NCBI GenBank assembly: GCA_013397455.1
Contig: VYZB01000116.1
Location: forward strand, 588,501-652,500
Origin: Crotophaga sulcirostris
Taxonomy: Eukaryota > Chordata > Aves > Cuculiformes > Crotophagidae
DNA: 64,000 bases
Direction: 5' to 3'
Translations under genes and position numbers: made by a program
Part shown: in pieces, positions 47,824 to 59,158 of the stretch
How the letters are laid out: each line of letters starts with the position of its first letter
How positions within the stretch are numbered: the first letter of the stretch is position 1
The notes under the pieces: generated by a model
The model's input: only the letters and a program-made list of their open reading frames with translations
Told to the model about the DNA's origin: nothing
Databases searched by the model: none

Positions 47824-50800
47824 AAGCTTGCTTGATGGAGTATCTTAGTAGCCTTAGTTAGTTAACTGCTTGATTAGCACTTCAGTTATTAAATCAACAA
47901 TGTCAATATCCATTAAGTGGTTACTGAGGTCCTTCCCAGCAGCTCTTTTGCAGATGAAGACTGTTTACGCTGAATCTAACATTCCTTACAATTAATGAAA
48001 TGGGTGTTCTATGTCTGAACTTTGGATCAGGTCCTATGATGCTAGAAACAATGAGGTGATTTAACAACTTGACATGTGTTCTGCTTTTTCCCTGCCACCC
48101 ACCCCACTGCTCTATTTGGACTATCTGAATTTTACTAATGGGAACAATACTGACTTTATAAGAGATTCTTGTCTGTGGCATTATTTCCATAAGCTTCTAA
48201 GATGCCAGCAAGGCAGAGTTTTAGAGGGGACTCTTAATATTAAAAACTGATGTAGGGAGGAAAAAAACAGAATGGTGTTCTGGCACGAGCCCTGAAATTT
48301 CAGCATGTCATCTGCAGAAAACTTAAATCTCTAATGACATATCTGACTCTGTGCTTAGTCTTCCCATTGACATTAAGTAGCATCTCTGTGTTCCAGCACT
48401 GTTCTGAGTAAACATGTTGTTTGGAAGCAGAGTGTAACTGTTCTTTCTGAAGAATATGCAGGAGTACTATGTCAGCTGTTCAGGTTAAGTTGTTCTTTAC
48501 TATCTCTTTGAAAAAAGAAAAGCAAAAATAGTAAATCACATGGAGACCATTGGTTCTCCGTCTTTCTGTGATGGGCAACATCCTTCTAAGAGAATTACCT
48601 GTATTACACTATGGATCAACTATATGGCAGAACTAGCCATTCTGCCCAACATGTGTCCAAAATGGCATTCCTCTATAGATATTCCTGTAATTTCATCGTG
48701 GGGCAAGCAAAACTACACCCCCATGCAGCAAAGCCCTTTATGTTGGGATTTCAGTGAAAGGAGTGGGAGCAAGGAACTCTGAATCTGTTTTCATTTGCAG
48801 TCCTTGGGCGAATATTGCAAGTGACTTCCTAGCACCTGCTAAATGTCCTGATAAGAAAAGCTTTTCTTGGTGCATTAATGTGTGTATTTGTTTAATGTAG
48901 AGGTCAGCTGGGTGCCCTATCTGGGCATGAGAGGCTGTCACACTGGCAGACTGGGAGTGTGGTCCCTGAGCACCTGTGCTGGGGAGATACCACGTGCACT
49001 CCCTTGGGGCAACCAGATACCAAGAAGAAGAGATACCAAGGAGGAAAACAAGATCAGTGCTAACTAGTTCCCAAGGGGGGGTTTGCTCAGCCCTCTGTGT
49101 TAGGAAGCTGGTTGTTGTAAAAGCCTCCTGGGTGAGGAGCAGAAAGCCCCAGGGCTGCTGGGGCAGCATGCGAGAGCGATGGGGTCCTCACAGAAGAGCT
49201 TTTAAATGTAGATATGCCCTTAGCTAATTAACTCGCTTCTCGAACTGGTACATCTTGCAAGAGTGGGAATATTTCACGGGAAATGGAGCAGCTGATCACA
49301 GCAGATGTAGAGTTTGGGGTTTGAGGGTTTTTATTTCTCCCCCAATACAGTTTGCATTACATTGCCAGTTAAAGCAAGCACGGGCTGAAGTCCTGACTTT
49401 GAGAAGTTAGGCCATCCAGGTACTTGTCACTTAAGGTTCTCTTTAGACTGCATACCTGAGGTTGCTTTCAAGGTCATAAAGGTCGAATTTAATTTTAGCT
49501 TGGTTCTGTATGGCCACATCCATATTGGTAAACTAAATGGGGCTGGGGTACAGGCTCAAGTGTAATTGTGCATGTGGGTGATCTTCGTGTGCTCCTGAGC
49601 AGGGTTTTGGCTGATGGCTTTTCCTGAACCATGCCCAAATGTGGGCATGTCTTTGGAAGCAGGATGGACAGAAATATATCTCTTGGGGGGAGTCTGGGCA
49701 TATAGGTGGGAGCTGCACTGTGCCACTGGATTGGCACTGACCTGCTAATGCTATTTTCTGGTAAAATATGTTTATTAATGTGAAGTGGTTTTTTTGATAT
49801 TCTGTTTGGGTTTTTTGGATGCCTAGAGCTCGTAAGTGTGTATGGATATCTACAGATGTATGGTATGAAATGGGAGAGCAGTTTCTGTCCCGTGTGGGAG
49901 CACAGTGGCAGGGATCAGGCTTGCCTTCCTCCTGTGCCTCAGCAGGAAGCAGGGGAGGTGGGAAGGGTTCCCCATGCTTGCTCCCATCCCAAACTATGCC
50001 TTGATGGCCTGGTGTTTATAGCTGCCTCTTGGGGGCTGAAGGTGGAATTTCAGAGCTCTGGCAGTGGAAAGGATTAAGCCACAGATTTAAGGCAAGCACT
50101 TCAACCACTGAAGGGAAGGGGAACAATGCTTTTGAACTGCTTAAGGGGAAGAGGTAGAGAAAGCTCCCCATTTTTATTGCTCTTAGCAGAGGGGAAGGGA
50201 GATGAGACCAAAAGCAAACTGCTAGGGAGATCACACCTGGGAAACTGAAGTGAGGGTTTTACTGCCCCCACAGAGAGCTGGATTTTAAGATTGCTTCCTC
50301 TCTGCAGCATTTCCCAAACTTATGCTGGACTGCCATTTGCCCAGCATCCCAAATTCTCTGAGCCCTGCAATGCTGCATAACTGACAGAGAGCAGGGACAT
50401 CACGCTGCCCCATGGCATATTCCTTCGTAGTTACCACCTTTTGCAAACTCTGAAACATCTTTCATGATCTATCCTGTGTTTACTAATTAAGAGCAGTAAG
50501 ACTTATTCATGTGGTGTTTTGAAGGTCCATGTGATTTTATTTTTTTTACCATGCTTTTTCTGATGTTATGATTCCTTCTTAGTGCACTTGAGTTCCAGTC
50601 TGAACAGATTCTGTTACTTTGTCAGGTCTAATTCTGGGGCTTTGGAAACGCTTTTATAAAATACTGGTGGGTTTTCACCCCCTCTTTAGTACTGTATTCA
50701 TCTCTTACACTTACAGTTCCATGAAATACATCCATGAATTGATGAAATTAACTTTTCTTGATCCAAGAGATTAAATGTGGCTGTAAATTTTTAAGCAGAA

Positions 50801-50938
50801 CCAGTTGCTGCAATTCCCCATCAAAGAAAATCTTGTGGACTTGAACGAGTAAGACTTAGGAAGAGTGTTCTCCTGGGGAAGCTGATTAGTTAATACTTAA
50901 GTAATATCTTTTTCTTTCTTCTCCCCCTGCATCTCTAG

Positions 50939-51039
50939 ACCTGAAACAACACAAACGATTCCTAGATCAGAAGAACGCTCGAGTCCCTTTTATCGGACAA
51001 ATATCACAAACAGTAGGCTCTTACTTTTCACTTGAGTAA
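50939..51039 (+). CDS. Candidate alternative last exon, unidentified protein tail (partial CDS)
   Basis: The best 3' splice site in the window (TTTTTCTTTCTTCTCCCCCT, then GCATCTCTAG) ends at 50938. One frame from CTG at 50941 stays open for 32 codons to TAA at 51037-51039. It encodes a basic peptide beginning LKQHKRFLDQKNARVPFIG and ending in YFSLE. AATAAA follows 25 bases after the stop. A second frame (starting PETTQTIPRSEER) is also open across the same region, which weakens the frame choice. Only poor donor sites lie within 100 bases, so a terminal exon is more likely than an internal one; a good donor (AAC|GTAAGT) appears at 51308 but all frames are closed by then. I recognise no family. 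It may be a poison/terminal exon or chance. Confidence 0.3.
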
Positions 51040-51064
51040 TGGCACCAGCTTTCATGATTCCTTT

Positions 51065-51070
51065 AATAAA
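51065..51070 (+). promoter_or_regulatory. AATAAA polyadenylation signal after the 50939 exon
   Basis: A canonical hexamer 25 bases after the candidate TAA. The downstream sequence (GAAGTAGGTCATAATACC) is only weakly GU-rich, so this is suggestive at best. Confidence 0.28.
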
Positions 51071-51085
51071 CTTGAAGTAGGTCAT

Positions 51086-54000
51086 AATACCCACCGCTGC
51101 ATCCTTAAACTGGTATAAATCTTGGTTTCTAGAGTTTTAATTACAGTGGCTGCTCCCATTAGGTGGTCTTGTTTCATGGCAGGTTTCTAGACAGCTCTCT
51201 TGCTCTAAGTCATTTATGTGGACTGCGGGTATGTCTGTCAAACCATAATGAGCAATGAAAGAATGAAGAATGTTAATTTAACTGATGCTGCTTTTGCTGT
51301 TAACGTAAGTACTACCAGCTGCACCTCGTAAACATTGCTGTTTGCTTGCCTCTGTGTCGCCATTCAGTGAGACCTAATGTGATTGATAGAGGCAGAATTA
51401 AACTGATGGCTTGCATACCGCAACTTTTCTTTAGTGCTACTTCTGTGAATGCTTTTTTGTTGCAAGACAGCTCCTAAATTTTAATTGCTTTTCAAACTAG
51501 CAAGTGCTGCTCGTGTCAAATGCTGATAATTGGTTTATGACATAGAGGTACTATAAATTAAGGAGAGGTCAACGTAGATAATGCACATATTACCTGCTAG
51601 AGGAGTGATGGTTGGGTGGAAGTGACACTTAAGAGATGCTCACTTTTGCATGCTAGGATTCTTGGTCCTGACGCACAGCTTCTCAAACAATGGGCTGTAA
51701 ATGGAAAGGACTGTCTGCAACAATAGTGGTGCTCAAAGTCACTTTATAATTAGAGAAATTACTGAATAATGCAAAGCTCCGTGAATGGGGTTTTTTTCCG
51801 GCCCATTAAGCGTTCATGTAAACCTTCAAAATAAAGCTGCATACCTCCTTTCACCTGTCAGTCATGATGTGCACTAAGCAGAAGCATGTTTTGTTCCTTG
51901 TGGGTGGGTCATTAAGAGGATGATTAACCCCAAGAATTTGATGGAGTCCACTTGGTGCCTGCTCACCAGAAGTATCTCTTCCTTCCGCTCTTGGTCCACT
52001 GTTTAAGGTGTTCCTGTACCTCTTAGCATGAGGCTTCTTTTCATTGACAATCCTATCCAACATGTTCTTCTTTGCCTTGATGATTTCTTGAAATGTTTTT
52101 CATCCCTTGTGTAGCTCCATTCTCATTCTGTCCTGATGTACCGAGTTATTTTAGAGATAATTTACTGCCTGTTTCAGTTTTTACTTGGAAGTGTATGCTA
52201 GGGTGGAATGCTCTATATCAAAATGCCTACAGTTTTTAGGTTTTAAAATGAGGAATGCTAATTTAAGTAATTGATTTATTTTTGTCCTGTATTTCATATA
52301 ACATATTTCCCTAATATTCTTCTGTTAGTAATAATTTAAATGTTATGACATGCAACTAAATACCTTAAATTTATATCACTCTTTGCTAATCATAATAATA
52401 TAGTCTTATTTCTACGCTCTATTAGGTTTTAAAGTTTTATATTCTTTGTTAAGTAATAAATATTATAGCTTTATTTTTNTTAATTAATTTATGGCAAGCC
52501 ATACTTGGATATTTTTCTGAACACCCATAATCAGTGAAGCTCTTTGTTATGAATAGAGATGGGAGGAATGCAGAACAAGGGAGAACTGGTGGTTATGACT
52601 CGCAGGACCTCATGGTTAAGGCACTAGAACTCAGCCCAGGGTCTGACCCTTGCTTCTGGGATACACCTAGGAGGGAGGAGAACTGTAGTGCTCCCTGGTT
52701 TTTCATGTGTGTCCTACCTGTAGGGTATTTTATGGTGCCTTTTCTTATGAGGGTTTTTGATGTTTTACACAGAGCAAAGTGAGGTGGCTCCTTAACAGTA
52801 TTTGGATGCTGCTTCTTTTAGTTTCTGGATTGCAGAGCCAGATTTCAACCTTCCTACTCTGACTAGCACAGTTCTGGTACGTATGAAAACACAACTGTCT
52901 TGACAAATGTCAGGCCGAGGAGAGAAAAACCCACTCAGAAGTGGCCTTTAAGCCATTAATACTATGGATGTAAGCTCATGAATCTTGCCAAAACCATGTG
53001 TTGGATACTAATGTCCTCTTTTGGTCACAGTCTACCCCTTAATCTATGTGTATCTATGCTTTACATTTTAAGTTTTATTGATTTCGAAGAGAATTACATA
53101 GACACAAACTTCTGGTGTCCATGCATTGAGGTAATGAGATCTTGAAGAATGCTTGCATGTAAGTCTGGGGACCAAAACTGGTTGTTATATGACCCTGTGC
53201 CTGTAAGTCTCTGATATTGTACTGCAATTTCTTTCTCTCCTACCTGGTTCTCTTCTTCCAACCTGTAACTGAAAAGTTACCTTTTTGTGCTCTTATTTTC
53301 AGTGGATTGCTTCCAGTAAAGAAAATACTTTCTGAATAACTGCTGGCTATGGTAAAACAAAGAAAAACTAATTCTGGACAGCCAAGGCTGAAAAATCTGA
53401 CTTATTGGGAAGGGTTACAAAAAAAAGATGGAAATAATAGCACTTAAAAGTTACAGAAGTTGTGCAAGTAATAATTTAGTGATATAATTGAGATTTACAA
53501 TGTTTAAATACACAAACATGCCTGAATTTTCTTTTTGGAGGGCAAGGAGATCTTCCATGGATACTTTTTGTGTAATTTCAGGGTGTTATCCTTCTACTCA
53601 TGTCTTGAAGAGAATTCCCTCATATCATTTAGCATTTTCTTTAAATCTTAGTCTGTTTAAGCCCTTACATTAAACCTAAATTTTAATAATTATTTTTCAA
53701 ATTAAATTTGAAATGATTACATTTTAATCCCATATAACTAAGAAATATTTATTTTAATACAATTTAGTATGAATTTCATTGTGCATTCCTAAGGAAAATA
53801 AAAAATCAAAACATTTTGTTGTCTTATAAGAGTATTTCAATTTAGTGGACATCAGAAACTTTCATTTATAGCCACTAAATTTAAAAGTGTATGTTCCATA
53901 AATGGAAGGACCATTTTAATAGGCCTGACAAAGAAAATTTCATTAAAATTTTATATAGTCTTCAAAGCACGGTGTTTCCATTTGCAATCTAGTTCTTCTT

Positions 54001-56006
54001 GGCTACTTTTTCCCCTCCCACCCTTGAATATGTTGTGAGCAAACCAAAGAAAAGACTGTGTAGGTGTATTCAGATACTGTCAAAATGTGTAACTTCAACA
54101 GAAGACCTGTCCTCCCCCTCAGTGATTCTTCATCCTTTTTCTGCTGGCTAACACAACCCTTGGGTGGATCTGCTGAAGCAAATCTCAGTTCCTTGGTCCA
54201 CGTTGGCACACAGCACCTTTCTTAGCACTTCTTTCACCAGTGGCTGGTGTTGAAAGCAGCAGTGGACAAGCCTTGTGCTGGCGTATCGAAACAGCCTTGG
54301 CAGGAAGCAGCACTGGTTAATAATACTGTGTTCTTGGACTGTGATCACAGAAATTATCTGAAACTTGCACATGAATATGGTTTGGAGAAGTGAAGAGGGG
54401 AAAAGACTGAGTTATAGAGAGGTGACATGCTTACCACCAGATATTTCTTTCCTCTAGTTTGAGAAGAGGCTGCTGCTATATTAAGTACTCCAGTGATCCA
54501 TAATCTGATTGTGTAGCTAATCTCCAGATATACATGCAAATATATGCTGAATTTTTTTTCTCTGAGTAGGAAAGCTCCTTTGCTTTAAAAGGTAGGAAAA
54601 CCTTATGGCAATAAGTCTCACTGGGTTTTTTTCACCTCAGTTTATAGGGGGAGATGAGAAAATTAGATGTACCGACCTTCCAGCTCTTCCTGTAACCTGT
54701 GAGGTGTCCAGATATGGACAGATATCCTACCCTTTATAGAACCCCTAAAGTCAGGATCAAGTGAGTGAAAATCCCAGCTTCAGTACCTCTCTCATGAGAT
54801 GGCAACACCATTTCTTCTTTCTCTCTGGCATTGGTTTAAGTCTTGCTGCAAACAGATTTACCGAACAAGAGTACTTCGGTGGATTAAGTATTCCATGTTC
54901 AAAATCAAATGGGTGGAGGAAATTATTTTTTTTAAACACAACCACCCCAACAACTTCTGATCTCTTATTAGAAATAAGTTAAGGAAGGCTGGGTTAGGCA
55001 ATCGACAAGTAACGTTTTGGTTTTCAACGACTCCACTTACCTCGTGCTGATTTTCATCAGGATTCCAGATAATATACTACTAACCATTATTTTCTCACCT
55101 AGTTTGCTCAGTACTGACAGATAATAGATGATCCTATTACAAATAACTTTGACACTGCATCCATGAAAATGTGAAAATTGGAGTGTCTCATCATTATTTA
55201 AAATGTGTGCTCACTCACACAAATGAGATATAAGAGTCTACTCTGGAGATAAAGTAGGCCAGATTGCTGGAAAGGTTGCTTCCGTGTCACACAGGTTAAT
55301 GTAGATGTATTATGTATTTATATAGCCTATAGGAGGATAACTTTTTAGGAAATTATTTGGACTGAATGTGCACTTGATCAGGACTCTCATTTATAACCCG
55401 TGGCCACACTTTTCTGATAGTGAGAAGTTACCCTTGCAATCACAGAGATTAATTCAGGGGCTGTCTGTTGTAGTTTGGGAGAAAGAGTCCACAGAAACAA
55501 GTGAGTTGTGTGTTAAGTGCTGAACAGAGTTCTGTATAGACTAAACTATAGATTAGGATCCTGTGCCAACCCACATGTTTTGATTAAAATGGCCTCTTTT
55601 TTTTTTCCCAGCCACAGTTCCTGAAATTGCAACAATACTGAGGGTTTTTTTTCTGAACATGAGGGGTGCTCACACTACCTGCACCTCAGCAAGGGCCCAA
55701 TGCCAAACTATAACCTCCATGTATGAGGTATCCAAGATAAATTTTTTTTGAGTTGAGTGTTAGATCATGCCCACATTTCTGTGAGAATTGCAGTAATGTA
55801 GTCAGAAGTTAGTAATTAATATGATGATACACACAGTGGGACTTGATGCAAAGGAGGGAAGAATTGGTTCAATAAACATTTTCTTTTATACTGGTAGCTT
55901 ATTTGCCCATTTGATGAGTCATGAGAGACCAACACATTTAAAATTCTTTGGAGCATAGATATCTTCAGCTGATTTGACCTGAACTGTTACAAAATTTCTT
56001 CGTTTT
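51086..56006. other. Unassigned DNA, very AT-rich in part
   Basis: The part from 51090 to 51600 has conserved-noncoding character and a PBX-HOX-type octamer (TGATTGAT, 51380-51387). A minus-strand open stretch with a donor lies at 51855-52099. Two blocks (52240-52500 and 53690-53960) are extremely AT-rich; the first contains the only ambiguous base of the window (N at 52479). No transposon is recognised. Confidence 0.5.
52479..52479. other. Ambiguous base (N)
   Basis: A single N inside a T-rich run (TTATTTTTNTT). It probably reflects a homopolymer-length or consensus uncertainty in the assembly, not a scaffold gap. Confidence 0.95.
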
Positions 56007-56240
56007 CACAGTATCACAGTATTACAAGGTTGGAAAGGATCTCTGAGATCATCAAGTCCAACCTATAAGCCAACACTAACACCATCCCATCATCTAAACC
56101 ATGGCACTCAGTGCCTCATCCAGTCTTCCCCTAAACACCTCCAGGGTCGGTGACTCCACCACCTCCCTGGGCAGCGCATTCCAGTGGCCAGACACCCTTT
56201 CAGTGAAGAACTTCTTCCTAACATCAAGTCTAACATCTAA
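56007..56240 (-). mobile_element. CR1 LINE 3'-end fragment (subfamily A, copy 2, best preserved)
   Basis: The plus strand begins with two terminal octamers (CACAGTATCACAGTATTACA) and then GGTTGGAAAGGATCTCTGAG, through CACCTCCAGGGTCGGTGACT, to CAGTGAAGAACTTCTTCCTA. Read on the minus strand, the inner end encodes the conserved C-terminal RT motif 'RKKFF...[11 protein letters not shown]...LEVF', still in frame over about 60 codons. It is 5'-truncated. Because its octamer tail and frame are nearly intact, it is probably the youngest of the three related copies. Confidence 0.95.
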
Positions 56241-58884
56241 CATTTTGCGAAGACTTGCACATCTCCGAATCTGAGTTGTTGCAGAAGCCATGAAGCACAG
56301 CAAAATGGTTTTGGTAGACCTTTTCTTCAGCAGTGTTTTCCTGTGCTGTGGTGTTTGGGTCGTGGAGTTTGTGGAAGTGATCTAGTGCTAGACAATTGTC
56401 TGCACTTATCACATGATGGCAGTCAGTGTTTTTAGAATCTCTGAAATATGCATATGACAAATCGGGGCACTGAGGAAGGAGAGTTTGAATCAAGTGCTAG
56501 ATGAGCTGGAGAGCTTGCACCTGAAAAGTACATCACCACTGTTAAACCATGAGGAGATAACTGAGGAAGTAAACAACAGCATCCCGGGTGCAGGAGCATG
56601 ATCTTTGTCCGTACTTTATCATCAGCATATTCTTTATGTTGAGAAATGGGTGTGTGATAGTCTTATTCAAAGCCATTGACGACAGGCTGCAGGACACTGC
56701 CTGGGACTGTGAGACGAGTAACAGTAGTCTTCTCCATGGATGCCATCTGACTTTTTAAAAGTTAATACCTTCCTGACTGCGCTGGTGCTGGTTTGATAGG
56801 ACACAGGCAAGCTCGATACTATGTAGGTAACTGCTGAACTTGCATGTGTTTGAGTCAGAGCTGTAAACAGGTGTGTGAAGGGAAGCACTGCAGTCCTTCA
56901 CCTGGAGCATTCATGTCTCCAGATGTTGTCGAAGCATCACAAAGATGGTAGTAACTTAATGATGTGAAGTGATGTGCTGTGATGCCTCATTCAGGATACA
57001 TGTGTGGAGACTGTCCACCAAGCTTGCAACGGAAAGAAAACTTTCTAGCTGGGAGATGCTGGAGGTAGCGCTGATATGCCACCACCAAGCATGCATTAGA
57101 AAATATAGGATTGCCAGGAAAATATTAATCCTGTAGGAAAATGCTTTCTCTCCCCTTATTTCATATATGGGAATCTGGATGACTGCAAACAGTGCTGACT
57201 CTTCTTGGGAAAGGTTAACTCTTAGGCTACCCACTGATGAAAGTTTCTCAGCACCGTATGTAAAGAGCCTAAAACCAATTTTTTTATAACTTAATTCTTA
57301 AATTAATTCTAGCAGCTCAATTTTAACAGCATTATCTCCTCACACAATTGAATGCATTCTGTGATGGTCATATGTGCTAAAATCAACAATTTACATCAGG
57401 AAAACAAATTCATGCTGTGAAGGAATTGCTTATTTTTCTAATTATTCTCATAGAACCAAAGGTTTTATTGACTATAATCTGCACACCTCCCACCCTTCCT
57501 CTTCTGTCTTCTCGTGTTTTTTTTCTCTTCCCTATAAAGGGGGTCATTTGTAACATATATGTTTGTTCTGCTGTTTCTTTGGAGATGACAAATTAAGCTA
57601 CAGATCTTTTTTTAGTGTTGTAATGGGGAGATGGAGAGAGGAGATGAAGAACTCCATTATGGCAGTGTGCTACTGGCAGTCAGCTGTGGAAGTCTGGTTC
57701 ATTGCTTTGAAAAAGTCACCAAGATCTGTGCCTCAAAAGTGTGAAGTTCAGAGTTTTGTCATTCTAGTATTGATTTGGGGTGTAATAAATGGGGCAGCTG
57801 ATAAATGATTAAGATAAATAAAATTAATGCAAATCAACATGAGCTTATATCCTGTCAGGCTAACCTCATATCTGTTAAGTGTTTTTTATGTGACTGCAAG
57901 TTTGATATTTATTTATGGGTTCTACAAGGCATTGACACTGTTGTGATTAAGACACTAGGAACAAAATAATTTGATCTGGCATGTGTGAGGGATGGGATTT
58001 GAGCTTGCCCAACTTCGATCTATTTAGAATTTGCTGTCCTACTCTAAACTAGGTTCCCTCTGAAGTCCGGGAAGTTGTCCTAAATCTGGGTCTGACCGTA
58101 CTGCAGACACTCCCAGAATGTTGGTTTCAGGTCTGTCTGCACCTCAAGGAGGTTGATGAGATAGGGAGTGTAAAAGAGTGATGATGAGGTGGAAGAGGTG
58201 GAACAAGGCATGCCTCTCAGCCACTGGAATTACTTGCAGTCATTCATTACTCTAATCCAAGAGAAGGAAAGACTTGATTAGCTTTTCTATGTGAGAAATT
58301 TTAAGAAAGGAAGAGTCTTCATTCTGTTGAATGAAAATATGGCAAGATGCATTGTCTGGAAATGAAAATTCATAAGGGAAAAAACAAATATATTTTGACA
58401 GCAGGAATAATTAATCATGAAAACCTTTCATCAATACCCATAAGGCATCACTAGAAATTTGGTAATCCTGACAGGATTTTTCGTTTTTTCGTCCTGAACA
58501 TGGCAAGAAATGGAGTCCTGTGCCTTAGAATATGCAAGAGAATCGGACTAAGATCGAAAAGGAACTGCTAGGATTATCTAGTCAGTAAATAGTGTGTTGG
58601 TCTCTGTAAAGAGAATAGGGTTTTCCCTGCTGTGGTCAATTTTTCAGTCCAAAATCTGTCTGAGTAAACGAAGACTGTATTTGGGGAATCAGAGGTGACT
58701 TCTGTCAACCCCTCTGTACCCATAGGGTAACTCCTCTAAATAAATACCTACAGCTTTGAAAACCTTTTTGGGATGCAGTATGTTAATGGCCATACCACAT
58801 TGTAGCAGTGTTATCACCTTGGCTGTATTTTTACCTTTCAGACTACTTCATACCTAAATGTGTGTATAAAATATACCTAAATCA
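56241..58884. other. Unassigned intron-like DNA
   Basis: AT-rich, with no recognised gene or transposon. Weak open frames (for example 56230-56493 on the minus strand) are partly CR1 read-through. Confidence 0.6.
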
Positions 58885-59158
58885 GTGTGGTGATAGGATG
58901 AGGGGTAATGATTTTATGCCAAAAGAGGGGAGATTTAAATTAGACATTAGGAAGAAATTTTTTACTGTGAGGGTGGTGAGGCACTGTCACAGGTTGCCCA
59001 GAGAAGTCGTGGATGCCCCATCCCTGGAGGTGTTCGCGGCCAGGTTGGATAAGATTTGAGCAACCTGATCTAGTGGAAAGTGTGCCTACCCGTGGCAGGG
59101 GGTTGGAGCTGGATAATTTTAAAGGTCCTTTCCAACGCAAACCATTCTATGATTCTAT
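58885..59158 (+). mobile_element. CR1 LINE 3' end with terminal octamers (plus strand)
   Basis: It starts near TGGTGATAGGATGAGGGGTA and encodes the CR1 RT C-terminal phrases 'RFKLDIRKKFFTVRVVRH', '..LPREVVDAPSLEVF' and 'AARLD' in one open frame. It then has the 3' UTR (GAGCAACCTGATCTAGTGGA) and ends CCATTCTATGATTCTAT, the diagnostic ATTCTATG terminal repeats. The preserved C-terminal frame and intact tail suggest a fairly recent, 5'-truncated insertion. It is the opposite-orientation relative of the 44098 copy. Confidence 0.95.

Larger units (their letters stand above)
44271..50938. other. Unassigned intron-like DNA
   Basis: No gene is firmly recognised. An exon-like stretch with acceptor, open frame and donor lies at 46262-46419. 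A hairpin adjoining AATAAA lies at 47798-47825. Simple sequence includes an ATT/ATTT-rich block at 45694-45723 and T/G-rich DNA near 44340-44400. The stretch ends in the strong pyrimidine tract of the next exon candidate. Confidence 0.55.

Noticed and set aside
48738..49169. 143-codon minus-strand open frame
   Set aside because: Chance length, low-complexity Thr/Ser/Pro-rich translation without a known motif, and overlapping plus-strand open frames.
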